From assembly GCA_001600355.1 (NCBI GenBank), contig BCJU01000002.1, positions 310,001 to 374,000 on the forward strand: DNA of 64,000 nucleotides, in the 5' to 3' direction. Shown here in pieces: positions 9,227 to 19,092 of the stretch. The notes under the pieces were generated by a model. It was not told where the DNA came from. It searched no databases and saw only the letters and a list, made by a program, of their open reading frames with translations. The translations under genes and the position numbers were made by a program. The stretch is from Meira nashicola (Eukaryota > Basidiomycota > Exobasidiomycetes > Exobasidiales > Brachybasidiaceae). Each line of letters starts with the position of its first letter. Position 1 is the stretch's first letter.

Positions 9227-12113
9227 ATGCGCTCAAGTTCTTATTTAGCCTTTGTGGCTTTGGCTATGGCATGTACCACAACAAATTTTGCTGTTGGTGT
9301 AAATGCAGAAGAAGGTATAAACGTTAATCCAAACGTTGGTAACATTGCCGGTGTTTCAGGTTCGATCAATCATTTGAAAAGAAGAAGTGATTTCTTACCT
9401 GATCAATTACCAAGAAGACGTGGTTTAGGAAAAGTGAATTTAAATAAAGTTAAACAAGTCGCTCAACCTGTTACTGGTGCAGTTCCACATTTAAAACGTA
9501 ATCAAATTCACGGTCATAAACGTTTTCAAAAGAGATTACTCAATGTTGGTGAAGTTTTAAGTGGCGTTACAGGCGGTGGTTCATCAGATGATTATTCACA
9601 ACCTTCAACAACAACAGGTAGTGATGATTACACTGCTCCTGATCAAAATCAATCATCTACTCCAGCAACTGATACTTCAACTAATGCTGATTACAACGAT
9701 CAAGGTACTTCAACTACTCCATCAACTGATTCCGGTGATCAAGCTAGTAGTGGCGCTTCAACGTTACCAGTCGTACCAGGTTTATTGGGTGGTGGTGGCA
9801 GCAGCGGCAGCAGTGATGATTATTCTGCTCCTACCACTGGTGATCAAACCGATTCAACAAGTTTAGGTAGTTCAATTCCAGCAACAAATATGACAAATGC
9901 CGTTCCAGGTGCAATGTCTGGTTCAACTCCTGTTCCAATTCCAGTTTCAACTGGTAGTGGTAGTGGAAGTGGTGATGATACAACAACAACACCTTCTGAT
10001 GATTATCCAAATACTTCTGGAGATCAAACGAGTACCGGCGATCAAACTGATTCTACAAGTTCAGGTAGTTCAGTTCCTGCAACCAATGTGACAAATCAAG
10101 TTCCTGGCGTAACGACTGGTTCAACTCCTGTTCCTGTTCCGGTCACAACTGGTGATGGTAGTGGAAGTAGTGATGATACAACAACTCCTGCTGATGATTA
10201 TTCAACTCCACCAGCAACAAATGCAGATGGTACAAGTTCCGATGATTCTCAAACGCCTACATCAACTGATTATGATAGTACATCATCATCATCAAATGCA
10301 ACTGACGCAACTCAAACGAGTGACTCATCAGTTTCAGGTCAAGCAACTCAACCTGATTCAGCAGCAACAAATGGTACTTCAACAACAACTGATGAAACTG
10401 ATTATCCAACAACACAACCTGTTGATCAAAGTACGGATGACGAATCAAGTGGTCAAAGCGCAGACGCAGGAAATCAAAGTATAACAACTACAAGCGGAGC
10501 AACTACTGATAATTCAACAACTACAACTACCACACCTTCAGGTGATGATACACAAACTCCAGTTGATGATACACAAACTCCAGTTGATGATACACAAACT
10601 CCAGTTGATGATACACAAACTCCAGTTGATGATACACAAACTCCAGTTGATGATACTACCACAACTCCATCAGATGAATCTGTAACTCCATCGGATGACA
10701 ATACAGCAACAGGATCATCAAATGCAACTTCAACTACAACAAATGCAGATGGAACGACAACAACAGATCAAACAAGTAATCAAGATAGTCAAAATGCAGT
10801 GTCAGGAGATGATGAAAATGCAAATTCAACAAGTACTACAACAACAGATCAAAGTGATAATGGTAATGGTGATGATACTTCTTTGGTTACTCCTGATGAT
10901 ACAAATGCATCTTCAACGGATTATGATGATACAACACCAACTGATGCTAACAATGCAACTGATACAACATCATCTCCTACTTCTTCAAACAATGATGCAA
11001 CTGCAAGTACAACTTCCGATGATACTGAACCAACTGATGATTACACCACACCTGTAAATGGTGATGATCAAGGAAGTGGTGATTCTACAAATTCGGGTAC
11101 AAGTACGAGTGGTGAAGGAGACGATACAACTGTTGTTGATAATTCTGGTTCTGCATCAANNNNNNNNNNNNNNNNNNNNNNNNNNNNNNNNNNNNNNNNN
11201 NNNNNNNNNNNNNNNNNNNNNNNNNNNNNNNNNNNNNNNNNNNNNNNNNNNNNNNNNNNNNNNNNNNNNNNNNNNNNNNNNNNNNNNNNNNNNNNNNNNN
11301 NNNNNNNNNNNNNNNNNNNNNNNNNNNNNNNNNNNNNNNNNNNNNNNNNNNNNNNNNNNNNNNNNNNNNNNNNNNNNNNNNNNNNNNNNNNNNNNNNNNN
11401 NNNNNNNNNNNNNNNNNNNNNNNNNNNNNNNNNNNNNNNNNNNNNNNNNNNNNNNNNNNNNNNNNNNNNNNNNNNNNNNNNNNNNNNNNNNNNNNNNNNN
11501 NNNNNNNNNNNNNNNNNNNNNNNNNNNNNNNNNNNNNNNNNNNNNNNNNNNNNNNNNNNNNNNNNNNNNNNNNNNNNNNNNNNNNNNNNNNNNNNNNNNN
11601 NNNNNNNNNNNNNNNNNNNNNNNNNNNNNNNNNNNNNNNNNNNNNNNNNNNNNNNNNNNNNNNNNNNNNNNNNNNNNNNNNNNNNNNNNNNNNNNNNNNN
11701 NNNNNNNNNNNNNNNNNNNNNNNNNNNNNNNNNNNNNNNNNNNNNNNNNNNNNNNCTACGATTCCAATTCATCAACAACAAATAGTACCACAACAGCTGG
11801 AGGTGATAATGGTTCAGATAACAGTAGTGACTATCCAGATAATGGCAATGGTGATAATGGTTCAGATAACAGTAGTGATTATCCAGATAATGGCAATGGT
11901 GATAATGGTCAAAGTGGTGGTGATCAACCAGGTACAACTCCAACGCCAGTCACACCTACACCACCTAAGCACAAACATCCTCATCCACATCCACACAAAC
12001 ATCCAAAACCTCCTACTCCTCAATCGTCAAATTCAACCTCAACTTCTTCTACGACCAAACGTGCAATTCATTACGCTCAACGTATGATTTTCAAACGTAG
12101 GGAGTTATGGTGA
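9227..12113 (+). CDS. Large secreted Ser/Thr/Asp-rich repeat protein, interrupted by an assembly gap
   Basis: A signal peptide (SSYLAFVALAMACTTTNFAV, cleavage near NAEEG) is followed by a basic stretch with dibasic sites (HLKRRSD, LPRRRGLG, HLKRNQ, GHKRFQKRLL) that could be cut by a Kex2-type protease. Then come more than 500 residues of Ser, Thr, Asp, Gly and Pro with many potential O-glycosylation sites, two diverged units of about 55 residues and five exact TQTPVDD units. The assembly gap interrupts the gene. The part after it ends with two DNGSDNSSDYPDNGNG units, a Pro/His/Lys stretch (PPKHKHPHPHPHKHPK) and TTKRAIHYAQRMIFKRREL before the stop. The frame before the gap differs from the frame after it, so the gap length is wrong modulo 3 or hides an intron. 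Probably a mucin-like wall or surface protein; no catalytic domain is visible. Confidence 0.75.
9839..10201 (+). repeat. Two diverged tandem units inside the secreted protein
   Basis: Copies at about 9839-10005 and 10037-10201. Each reads GDQTDSTS, then a GSS(I/V)PATN block, then GSTPVP(I/V)PV and a closing DDY. They mark an internal duplication of about 55 codons. Confidence 0.8.
10550..10654 (+). repeat. Five perfect 21-bp coding tandem repeats
   Basis: Unit acacaaactccagttgatga plus t, repeated five times without a mismatch, encoding TQTPVDD. Perfect identity at synonymous sites means recent expansion or ongoing homogenisation. Confidence 0.95.
11160..11755. other. Assembly gap (596 N)
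   Basis: A run of 596 N inside the secreted repeat protein. For the flanking frames to join without an intron the true length must be 1 modulo 3, which 596 is not. Confidence 0.99.
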
Positions 12114-12476
12114 AAGGGAGAAGCGCGATTTATGCATAATTTCTTTTTCTATCTTGTTCTTTTTCAAACCTTCAGAACTTCTTCACACATTCATTCGTAA
12201 TTAATACAGAATCTTATTTTCACCCTCCCTTTTAAAGTTGAAACCAAAGCATTCATACGATAGTCTTTTCATTGTCACAGGTTGACAATCAAATCTTCTA
12301 ATCGTGAAATGCAATACACACTCATTTAGATCTTCTCAATCTCATTCGTGCTTGTGAAAATGAATAATTGAATTTCATCAAAATCATCTTTATTTTTTTT
12401 TTCATTTTGGTGAAAGTGTGGTTATATAAGTACAAATGTCGAAAAGGCGTGAGCAGCAAATGATAATAATAAACAC
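12114..12476. other. Convergent 3' regions
   Basis: Holds the 3' ends of the secreted protein (plus strand) and uL6m (minus strand). AT-rich; nothing else is seen. Confidence 0.6.
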
Positions 12477-13442
12477 CTACTTCTTGCGTGCTGCTTTGAG
12501 TTTGATCGTTTCATCTCCAACAAACACACCTTTACCCTTGTATGGCTCTGGTGGACGCCATTTACGAATATTGGCAGCAAATAATCCTAATGCTTCTTTA
12601 TCAGCTCCTTTGAGAACAATCTTTGTTGGCTGAGGCGTTGTACATGTGATTCCACGTGGAATTTGCATAAAGATTGGATGTGAATAACCTAAACGAAGTG
12701 ATAATCTTTGCTTTGTTGTAGTTTGAGATTCATTGGAAGATTTGATAAAATTTTGATAAAATTTCTTCTGTTCTTCTGAAACGAAAAATCCCAATGATTG
12801 TGAAGTGTTTCCTCGTTTACTGTCGGAAAAAGGTGCAAGATCATCAATTGACGTAAATGCTGCTTCGAATTTATCTGGTTTATAAAATGGATCATTTTCA
12901 ACTGCTGCACGATAACCAACACCAACCATTCGAATACTAATCGAATGACCTTCTTGCACACCTTCGATTGCGTTTGCTAAAAGTGCACGAGTTAAACCCC
13001 AAGTACCTTTTTGAATTTTAATGTTATCATCTTGTATGCTTAAAGTTAACTTTCTTGGTTCAACTTCTTCTACCGATTGTGCTTTTTCGCCTGTCTCTGT
13101 TAGCTTATTAGCTTCTTCCCAATTCAATTGAACGAAATCTCGTAAAGGAATAACTACAGTACCCAAAGGACCTTCAACTTTGATCGATTTCACCGTTCCA
13201 TTTATATATTGAGGTGGCTGTCTTTTTGAAGGATTTACCATTGGAGGAAATGATTGGATGGTAAGCTTTGTCGAAGGTGGAACGTACAAAGGTGCTGATC
13301 CAATATGTGAATGTCTTTTGAGAATCGAAGAAGTTGAAGCTATTGAACTAGAAGGAACACATATCCTCGAAACGCCGCTCTTCGATTGCATACATCCCAC
13401 CAAGCTTGAACTGGCTTGCAAGCCTTTTCGAGAGCCCAACAT
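12477..13442 (-). CDS. MRPL6: Mitochondrial ribosomal protein uL6m
   Basis: Large-subunit mitoribosomal protein of the uL6 family. The 321-residue protein starts with a basic, Ser-rich mitochondrial presequence (MLGSRKGLQASSSLVGCMQS) and then carries two uL6 folds. The first includes VKSIKVEGPLGTVVIPL. The second ends in the diagnostic family block RKWRPPEPYKGKGVFVGDE close to the C-terminus. TWGLTRALLANAIEGVQEG corresponds to the bacterial L6 segment preceding GVG(Y)R, seen here as MVGVGYRAAV. An insertion of about 60 residues (around DPFYKPDKFEAAFTSIDD) separates the halves, which is common in fungal mitoribosomal L6. It is transcribed away from another mitoribosomal gene, mS38, across a 482-bp shared promoter. 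Confidence 0.95.
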   Translation of the reverse strand: MLGSRKGLQASSSLVGCMQSKSGVSRICVPSSSIASTSSILKRHSHIGSAPLYVPPSTKLTIQSFPPMVNPSKRQPPQYINGTVKSIKVEGPLGTVVIPLRDFVQLNWEEANKLTETGEKAQSVEEVEPRKLTLSIQDDNIKIQKGTWGLTRALLANAIEGVQEGHSISIRMVGVGYRAAVENDPFYKPDKFEAAFTSIDDLAPFSDSKRGNTSQSLGFFVSEEQKKFYQNFIKSSNESQTTTKQRLSLRLGYSHPIFMQIPRGITCTTPQPTKIVLKGADKEALGLFAANIRKWRPPEPYKGKGVFVGDETIKLKAARKK

Positions 13443-13741
13443 TCTGAGCGATCACTGTGAGAGAGAAAGAGAGAGGGAGCAGTCACAAGCAGCTTACTTT
13501 CACTTTCAAGATCTTCTTGTGCACAAGCTTACAATTAGAATATCAAAATCCCAATTAGCACTTAAGCACGTGAAGTTAAGCAGAATGAGAGATTAGCAGC
13601 GCGTAAATGAGATCGGCTATTCCAGACCACTTTTTTTTTCTTCATCGGCTATAGCCGTATCATGAAGGGGGAGTCAGTCAGCTTAGCCTACGCATTATAC
13701 ACAGATCGTGTTTAGCCGCGCCGCCTGCCGCCTTAGATGGG

Positions 13742-13763
13742 CGTGCGCTCTGCGCAGCGCACG
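13742..13763. repeat. Inverted repeat in the divergent promoter
   Basis: Arms CGTGCGCT and AGCGCACG are perfect complements around a 6-nt centre CTGCGC. The right arm overlaps copy 3 of the GCGCAGCGCA motif (13752-13761). Confidence 0.6.
13752..13761 (+). promoter_or_regulatory. Intergenic motif GCGCAGCGCA, copy 3
   Basis: Lies inside the uL6m/mS38 divergent promoter and overlaps an inverted repeat. Confidence 0.35.
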
Positions 13764-13924
13764 TTATTCAGTGCACGCCACGATTTTAGCCGCTTAAGCA
13801 TAGCACTGCTCTGCGTATGACGTCTTTTTACGATTTTTAAAGATACGACGCTCTCTCCACTCTATAGTATCCAATCTCACCACCATCACACATAGACGTT
13901 CTTCATCATCATCATAATATCAAG

Positions 13925-15415
13925 ATGAGGAACAAGGTCGTGCCGGCACGCGCCTTATATCGATTAGTATCGCAAGGGCAGCAACAGCAACAACAATCTG
14001 CTGCTTCATCTGCTGCTGCGTCTGCGTCTGCTTCATCTAGTTCAACTTCAACATCGTATTCTTCTTCCGGAAGATTATCTTCTTCTCGAATTAGTTCTTC
14101 TATCGCTTCGAATGCTAGACTTTCACGAGCTGCAACTGTTGCTGCACGAAGGAGACAAGAGGCAAGCTTATCAGCATCCGGATCAACATCAACAGGTGGC
14201 AGTACAATTTCTACAAATGGATCAGGTAGTTCTTCCTCTTCTTCTTTTTCACGTAGAAGAAGATCAAGTACATCTAATTCACAACAAAAGAAGAGAGATT
14301 ATGACGTTCCGATGATCGTTGTGAATCCAACTGTACAACACCTTTGGTCTCAATTATCAAGCGCAAGCACGAGCGGAATACAAAAATCACCTTTTGGATT
14401 TGAACCTGTTCAGCCACCACAAACATCTTTAAACAATGTTGCTTTACAAAACTTTTTTGCCGATCAACGTCCTTTGCTAGAACATCAAGTTGCATCACCT
14501 TCTTCGGCAGATGGAATAGCAAAATTGTTTGATCAAGAAGGCAAAGAAGAAGGAGAAAAGTTGAAATCAATTTCGGCTGCTCTAATGCAAAGTTTACAAG
14601 AATCTGGTCATCTCTCTGAATCGGATTTGGAAGGTGCAACCGTGGTGATCGCTGCTGCTCCAGATATGCAAATGGCTTACCCGCAACGGATTGAGAATAT
14701 CGAGCAAGAACGATTTGCCTCTTTGTTAGATCGATTAGCAAACGCAAAGAGTGGCTCAAACGCTGGTGAGATTGTTCGAAAGGAAGCAAAGGAGCTTGAA
14801 AGTGAGCAAAATAGACGAAAAGATGTAGAAGAAGCTGTAAACAGTGCCCTTGAACGTGGTGAGAATCCTGCAACGGCAAAGGCTTTGGGTTCGGAAGCTG
14901 ATTTGGTCATTTTAGGAGAACCTGAAGGACCAAATCCATCTTGGGCAAGAGGAACGGCTACGCATTTGGCACAAAGTACAAGAGCATTTGAGCCACCTTT
15001 GCAACCTGCTTCTGGTAAAGCCGGAAAGGATGCTGTTGCGAACAAAGGTGAAGAGCTTAAATTGGAAAGCAAAGAAATGTCTGCAAATATCAAGATAATT
15101 GATGAACGTGAAGATGACCCGAATTTGCTATTGAGTCATGCTATGGTACAAGCTACACTTCCTTCTGCACTTTCTTGGAATCGTTTGGTTGCAAAGATGG
15201 ATGCTGCAACATTGAAAGAAGGTGGTTCGTTATCATTTATTGATGTTAATTCTTTGGACGCTGAGTTGTTACCAATCACAGAGAAGTCAATTTCAGAACA
15301 TCAAGTAGTAGAGATGGACAGTACCAAACGCAAAAGAAAGAAGAAGATGCGTAAACATAAATACCGTAAATTACGCAAAGCTACCCGTATCGAACGGTCA
15401 AGATTGAAGAAGTGA
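13925..15415 (+). CDS. COX24: Mitochondrial small-subunit ribosomal protein mS38 (Cox24/AURKAIP1 family)
   Basis: The family signature is the extreme C-terminus. Residues of about 463-496 read TKRKRKKKMRKHKYRKLRK followed by a short basic tail; this is the mS38 helix that lies near the mRNA channel of the mitochondrial small subunit (Cox24 in yeast, AURKAIP1 in animals). The rest of the 496 residues is a long extension. A Gln/Ser/Ala-rich low-complexity N-terminus probably includes the mitochondrial presequence (RNKVVPARALYRLVSQG). It is followed by an unconserved middle that contains HLWSQLSSAS and two Ala/Glu-rich helices. Known family members are much shorter (yeast 111, human 199 residues). 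Single exon. It shares its promoter with uL6m. Confidence 0.88.
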   Translation: MRNKVVPARALYRLVSQGQQQQQQSAASSAAASASASSSSTSTSYSSSGRLSSSRISSSIASNARLSRAATVAARRRQEASLSASGSTSTGGSTISTNGSGSSSSSSFSRRRRSSTSNSQQKKRDYDVPMIVVNPTVQHLWSQLSSASTSGIQKSPFGFEPVQPPQTSLNNVALQNFFADQRPLLEHQVASPSSADGIAKLFDQEGKEEGEKLKSISAALMQSLQESGHLSESDLEGATVVIAAAPDMQMAYPQRIENIEQERFASLLDRLANAKSGSNAGEIVRKEAKELESEQNRRKDVEEAVNSALERGENPATAKALGSEADLVILGEPEGPNPSWARGTATHLAQSTRAFEPPLQPASGKAGKDAVANKGEELKLESKEMSANIKIIDEREDDPNLLLSHAMVQATLPSALSWNRLVAKMDAATLKEGGSLSFIDVNSLDAELLPITEKSISEHQVVEMDSTKRKRKKKMRKHKYRKLRKATRIERSRLKK

Positions 15416-15532
15416 AAGTGAAATTGCATTAGCTTTTTTTGTGTTTAACATCATACCAAATAATCAATTGTAGATACTATGTGAAGAAATCAATATACAT
15501 CAATCATATTTAGGTGAGAATGGGGTATCATA

Positions 15533-16704
15533 TCATGCTGCCTGAGCAATAGGTTGACGATCTTTCTTTGCAAAAGGAGATTTGAAAGAAATTCTCTTTT
15601 GCTTTTTGTCATTTGAAGTAATGTTTTGTGATGTTTTTCCTGCGGGTTCTGGAAGTGGTCCTGCAGCTGGTGTTCCTGAAACAAGTACTTGTTGCGATGC
15701 TTGCTTTTTAGCTTTAAGTAATGCTTTATCATCTTTTGATAATAATTTGATGGTCAAAAGTGCAACTCTACCATCAGTTGCAATATCGTGATTGATTCCA
15801 GTCGTTCCAGGTTCTATTAAACCGGTAAGATATTCTACTTTTGTTTGATATTTACGGAACATGAAAGATCTGTATGCAAGAAGAAAAAGAAACATGGATA
15901 AAAGTGAGTAAATGAGCACAACATTCAAATAAAAAACACCTGAGAAAACGTACGTAATACCATTTTTATTCTTTTGACTTTGTTGAACTAATTCATCTCT
16001 ACCTATATTATAACCGTTTGGAACGATCATATGATGTTTAGTTACATTTTCTTCTTTTGAAACGGCAAAGAACCATGCTCCCGTTCCTTGTTGTTGCCAT
16101 GCACGTAAATGATTTCCACCTTTTAATGATTCGATACATGTACCGAATAAATAGCTGATAAGTGTAGGGTTGTTAGTACATTTATACAATACAATAAAAA
16201 AACATACTTGACTCACTCTAAAGGCGTATAAACTTCTCTATATAAAAAGTTTTCATCTACCCAACCTCTTGGATCCAGAAATGCTTTTTGAGCACCACCT
16301 GAATGTAAACCCAAACATTCCATATCAAAATCCAAAGAGCGTAAATAAGATTGTAATCCTTTACGTGATAATAATTCAGGCGTACTTAATGCACTTATTA
16401 TCACATTTAATGGTTCTCCTAATCCGGCAGATTGATCTAAAGTTGAACCACCGTATAATCTTGGATCGATGAATGGTTTTCCAGTAGAATTTAATAACTT
16501 TTTCGATGGATCCGTTCCAGTTTCTGGTGCGGTCACATTATTAGATGGAAAGATTGCTGGATCATCTTGTAATCGTGGATCGTTTGGATCTTCTAATCCA
16601 ACCGTTCGTCCGGATGCATCAGTGATTGCAACTTGACCAGTAGTAAGATCTTCTGCGTTTGTTGTAAAAGCCTTACCGGGCAACAAATCTTTCAAGCTTA
16701 CCAT
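15533..16704 (-). CDS. Conserved fungal single-span membrane protein, function unknown
   Basis: Two exons, 16217-16704 and 15533-16154 (intron 16155-16216, donor GTGAGT, acceptor ATCAG), give 369 residues with a clean junction YTPLDYLFGTCIESL. The large N-terminal part has well-ordered blocks that I recognise only as a widespread fungal family without a known role: LGEPLNVIISALSTPELL, DMECLGLHSGG, DPRGWVDENFLYRE, SLKGGNHLRAWQQ and HHMIVPNGYNIGRDEL. One strong membrane segment follows at about residues 255-280 (YLNVVLIYSLLSMFLFLLAY), then a basic tail (KKQKRISFKSPFAKKDR). There is no obvious signal peptide, so topology is uncertain. It converges with mS38 and lies 3' of LAS1 on the same strand. 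Confidence 0.75.
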
Positions 16705-17048
16705 CTTGTCTCAATATACAATCAACTGCACACTGGATGATGATCAAGAACAATCATGATCATACGTTATAGCTAAGTTTTAAGTATACATTTTCTCCAT
16801 CATTCAATATCTGCAAAAAGATGCCGAGAAAAATAAAAGAAAGCGAGAGCCCCTGACTGATTTATTAGACGCCAAACCACTGTTGTTTTTTACATAGATA
16901 TAAAAAGTGTTGTTCTTTTTTACCCGCATTAGCGTTATTCTGTCGATCTTTTTAGATCCGCGATCTATGCTTCCCGCCCGTTGAAAGAACGTGCCAACCA
17001 TTTCATAGCGCATGTATGTACATATATACATAACCTGCAGGCTTGCAT
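16705..17048. other. Intergenic LAS1 - unknown membrane protein
   Basis: LAS1 3' region and the promoter of the unknown membrane protein gene (both minus strand). Nothing specific is seen. Confidence 0.5.
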
Positions 17049-18803
17049 TCAATTAAGCTCAAAATCAAATTGTCTTGCAGCAGGTCCTCCTTCAGTGAAG
17101 CATCCGATCGGCATAGGTTTCCAAGTAGTATGATTGACTGTGTTCCAACCTTCAAGTAATGCACAAACGGCGTTTTGACGTGATTGCCAAGAACTTTCAA
17201 TATCATCTTGTGATGTTGTTTTGACCTGTTTTTGTTCATCTTTCGTGTCATGTCTAGTCTCTTTGACATCATCTTTCTTTTTCAATGCGTCTAATTGCTT
17301 TTCCATTGCCAAGATCGATCTTTCTAAATCTGTCATTTGTTCTTCCGTTTCTTCTCCTTGAACATCTCTCTGTGACTCTTGTGCTAGCTTTGAAGATTTG
17401 TCAAGCATTACTGTTGATTCTGCTAGCTCTAACAAATGTCCTACTCGCTCCATCAAGGTAGAATTATTCTGGCATAGTGTTTGAGCTACCGCAATGGACG
17501 TCTTTGATGGCTGAGCTAAGCACTTGCGAACGACTGTCGTAAGTGATATATTTGATCCATCACTCATATTAACCATTCGAGATTTGTTCCCTCCTTCGCT
17601 ACTACCATCTGTCAAGAACAATAACCAACTTGCCGCTGTATCCACAATTGATCGATCTTGCAATGCTTTTGTATTCTCGTCTACTGTATTATCCGGTTGT
17701 TGATCTTGTTGGGTAACACAATCGATCAAATTATCAATCAAAGCAACGTCAAAGTTTTCTATCTCTTCGATAAAGTATGCTAATAAAGGCGTCCACGTAT
17801 CCGCCAAGATTGAAGTCATAGTTGGGATTTTACCTTTGCCCGGTGATCGTAATCGTTTGCGTAAAGCCAATGGAATTAAACCGCCTGGTTCCAAAAGCAC
17901 ATCTGCTAGAATGTCACATGCATTGAGCTGTCCAAGAGTGATTAGCTTTGCCTCGTCCATGCTATTGATTCCCTTGTTTTGAAGCAGGCTCTGGCGTTGC
18001 TTGATCAATATTTCATCCGCCTTTCCAATGCATTTTATCATACGATTTTGAATGGAAAGTATGGTAGCCTTACTTGGACCTCTCAAAGATGCATCATTAG
18101 CAATCTGTTTAGCAAGCTTACGATAAGATGCTAATTCTAGTCGTAGATCTTCGGCTGTAGCTTGTGTGATCTTCTTTTGCTCATCATCCAAATCTAGGAT
18201 ATTGTTATCGTAATTGTTATCAACTGTTCGCAAGGATGAACCTTGTTGCATTGATTCATTTCGAAGTGATTGTTGTTGAATGTTTGGTAGCCAAAATTGA
18301 TATTGTAACCATCCTAAAGCATCAACGCTTGCTTGACGTAAAACATGCAAACTCGGCATTTCTTCGTGTGTTGCAGCATGTCTAACTTCAACGAACCAAA
18401 GAGGTAAACCAATCCTTTCTGCAATCATAAAAATAGATTGAGCATATAATCCTGTTTGCATTGAATCTGCTAATGCATTCACGAATCGTAAGATTGCCAT
18501 TGAGTATGTACTACGAACGCACCATTGCCAATCTTGTTGTTGGAGCGAGAAATCTTGTGTGAATGTTGGCATCAATAGTTGCTCATCTAGCTGTTGCGCT
18601 TCAATCAATCCCATCGTACTCTCTACTGCATGAGGACATGCTCCTCTATTCAGCCAAACTTTGCATCTTTCAATACCTTGCCTACGTTGTGCTCGATAAT
18701 TATCGTCGATTGCGATCGCATGTGCACCTGAGGGATAAAGCAAAATGAAAAGCTCTTCTAATTCATGACGATGAAAATTTGCAGTCCTTCGAGGTAATTG
18801 CAT
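17049..18803 (-). CDS. LAS1: Pre-rRNA endonuclease Las1
   Basis: HEPN-family endoribonuclease that cuts ITS2 of the pre-rRNA, working with the polynucleotide kinase Grc3. The 584-residue single-exon protein opens with the Las1 domain (residues 1-190). This includes CKVWLNRGACPHAVEST, a hallmark of the family, and the catalytic HEPN motif RHAATHE (R-x4-H) after GLPLWFVEV. The middle is helical (ELASYRKLAKQIAND). The C-terminal part carries a coiled coil (residues of about 495-525, EQMTDLERSILAMEKQLDAL) and ends CFTEGGPAARQFDFELN, resembling the C-terminal tail through which Las1 binds Grc3. Length is within the family range. It diverges from RAD10 with 289 bp between starts. Confidence 0.93.
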   Translation of the reverse strand: MQLPRRTANFHRHELEELFILLYPSGAHAIAIDDNYRAQRRQGIERCKVWLNRGACPHAVESTMGLIEAQQLDEQLLMPTFTQDFSLQQQDWQWCVRSTYSMAILRFVNALADSMQTGLYAQSIFMIAERIGLPLWFVEVRHAATHEEMPSLHVLRQASVDALGWLQYQFWLPNIQQQSLRNESMQQGSSLRTVDNNYDNNILDLDDEQKKITQATAEDLRLELASYRKLAKQIANDASLRGPSKATILSIQNRMIKCIGKADEILIKQRQSLLQNKGINSMDEAKLITLGQLNACDILADVLLEPGGLIPLALRKRLRSPGKGKIPTMTSILADTWTPLLAYFIEEIENFDVALIDNLIDCVTQQDQQPDNTVDENTKALQDRSIVDTAASWLLFLTDGSSEGGNKSRMVNMSDGSNISLTTVVRKCLAQPSKTSIAVAQTLCQNNSTLMERVGHLLELAESTVMLDKSSKLAQESQRDVQGEETEEQMTDLERSILAMEKQLDALKKKDDVKETRHDTKDEQKQVKTTSQDDIESSWQSRQNAVCALLEGWNTVNHTTWKPMPIGCFTEGGPAARQFDFELN

Positions 18804-19092
18804 ATTGAATGCTATATTGTTCCATCCATTCTATTCGCGAGAAGAAGTTAACAGGTGAGAGAATGAGAAGAAGCTTTAAATTATTTTCTACTTTTTTTTT
18901 GTTGTTCCGCAATCCGAAGACGGAAATGCATATACGCAATCAAAGAAATAAAGATCAACACTTCCGAATGCATGCATACGCGTTCAAGTCTTAGAATACC
19001 ATCAGCTCAGCATTTTGAATAGTACTCCACCTTTATGTTATAACAATTCACTCATCACTTCATCCACATCTTTTTTTGGGGGTGAGTAGAGT

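Larger units (their letters stand above)
13443..13924. promoter_or_regulatory. Shared divergent promoter, uL6m / mS38
   Basis: 482 bp between the start codons of two mitoribosomal protein genes. It contains a GC-rich core (13712-13765) with GCCGCCT repeats, the intergenic motif GCGCAGCGCA and an 8-bp inverted repeat, in otherwise AT-rich DNA. Confidence 0.5.

Noticed and set aside
10550..10654. Regular direct repeats as a possible CRISPR array
   Set aside because: The units abut without spacers, are in frame and code for TQTPVDD inside a eukaryotic gene.
9561..11057. Several Gln-, Leu- or Val-rich open frames overlapping the secreted protein
   Set aside because: They are frame-shifted shadows of low-complexity codons (ACA, CAA, GAT) in the real frame.
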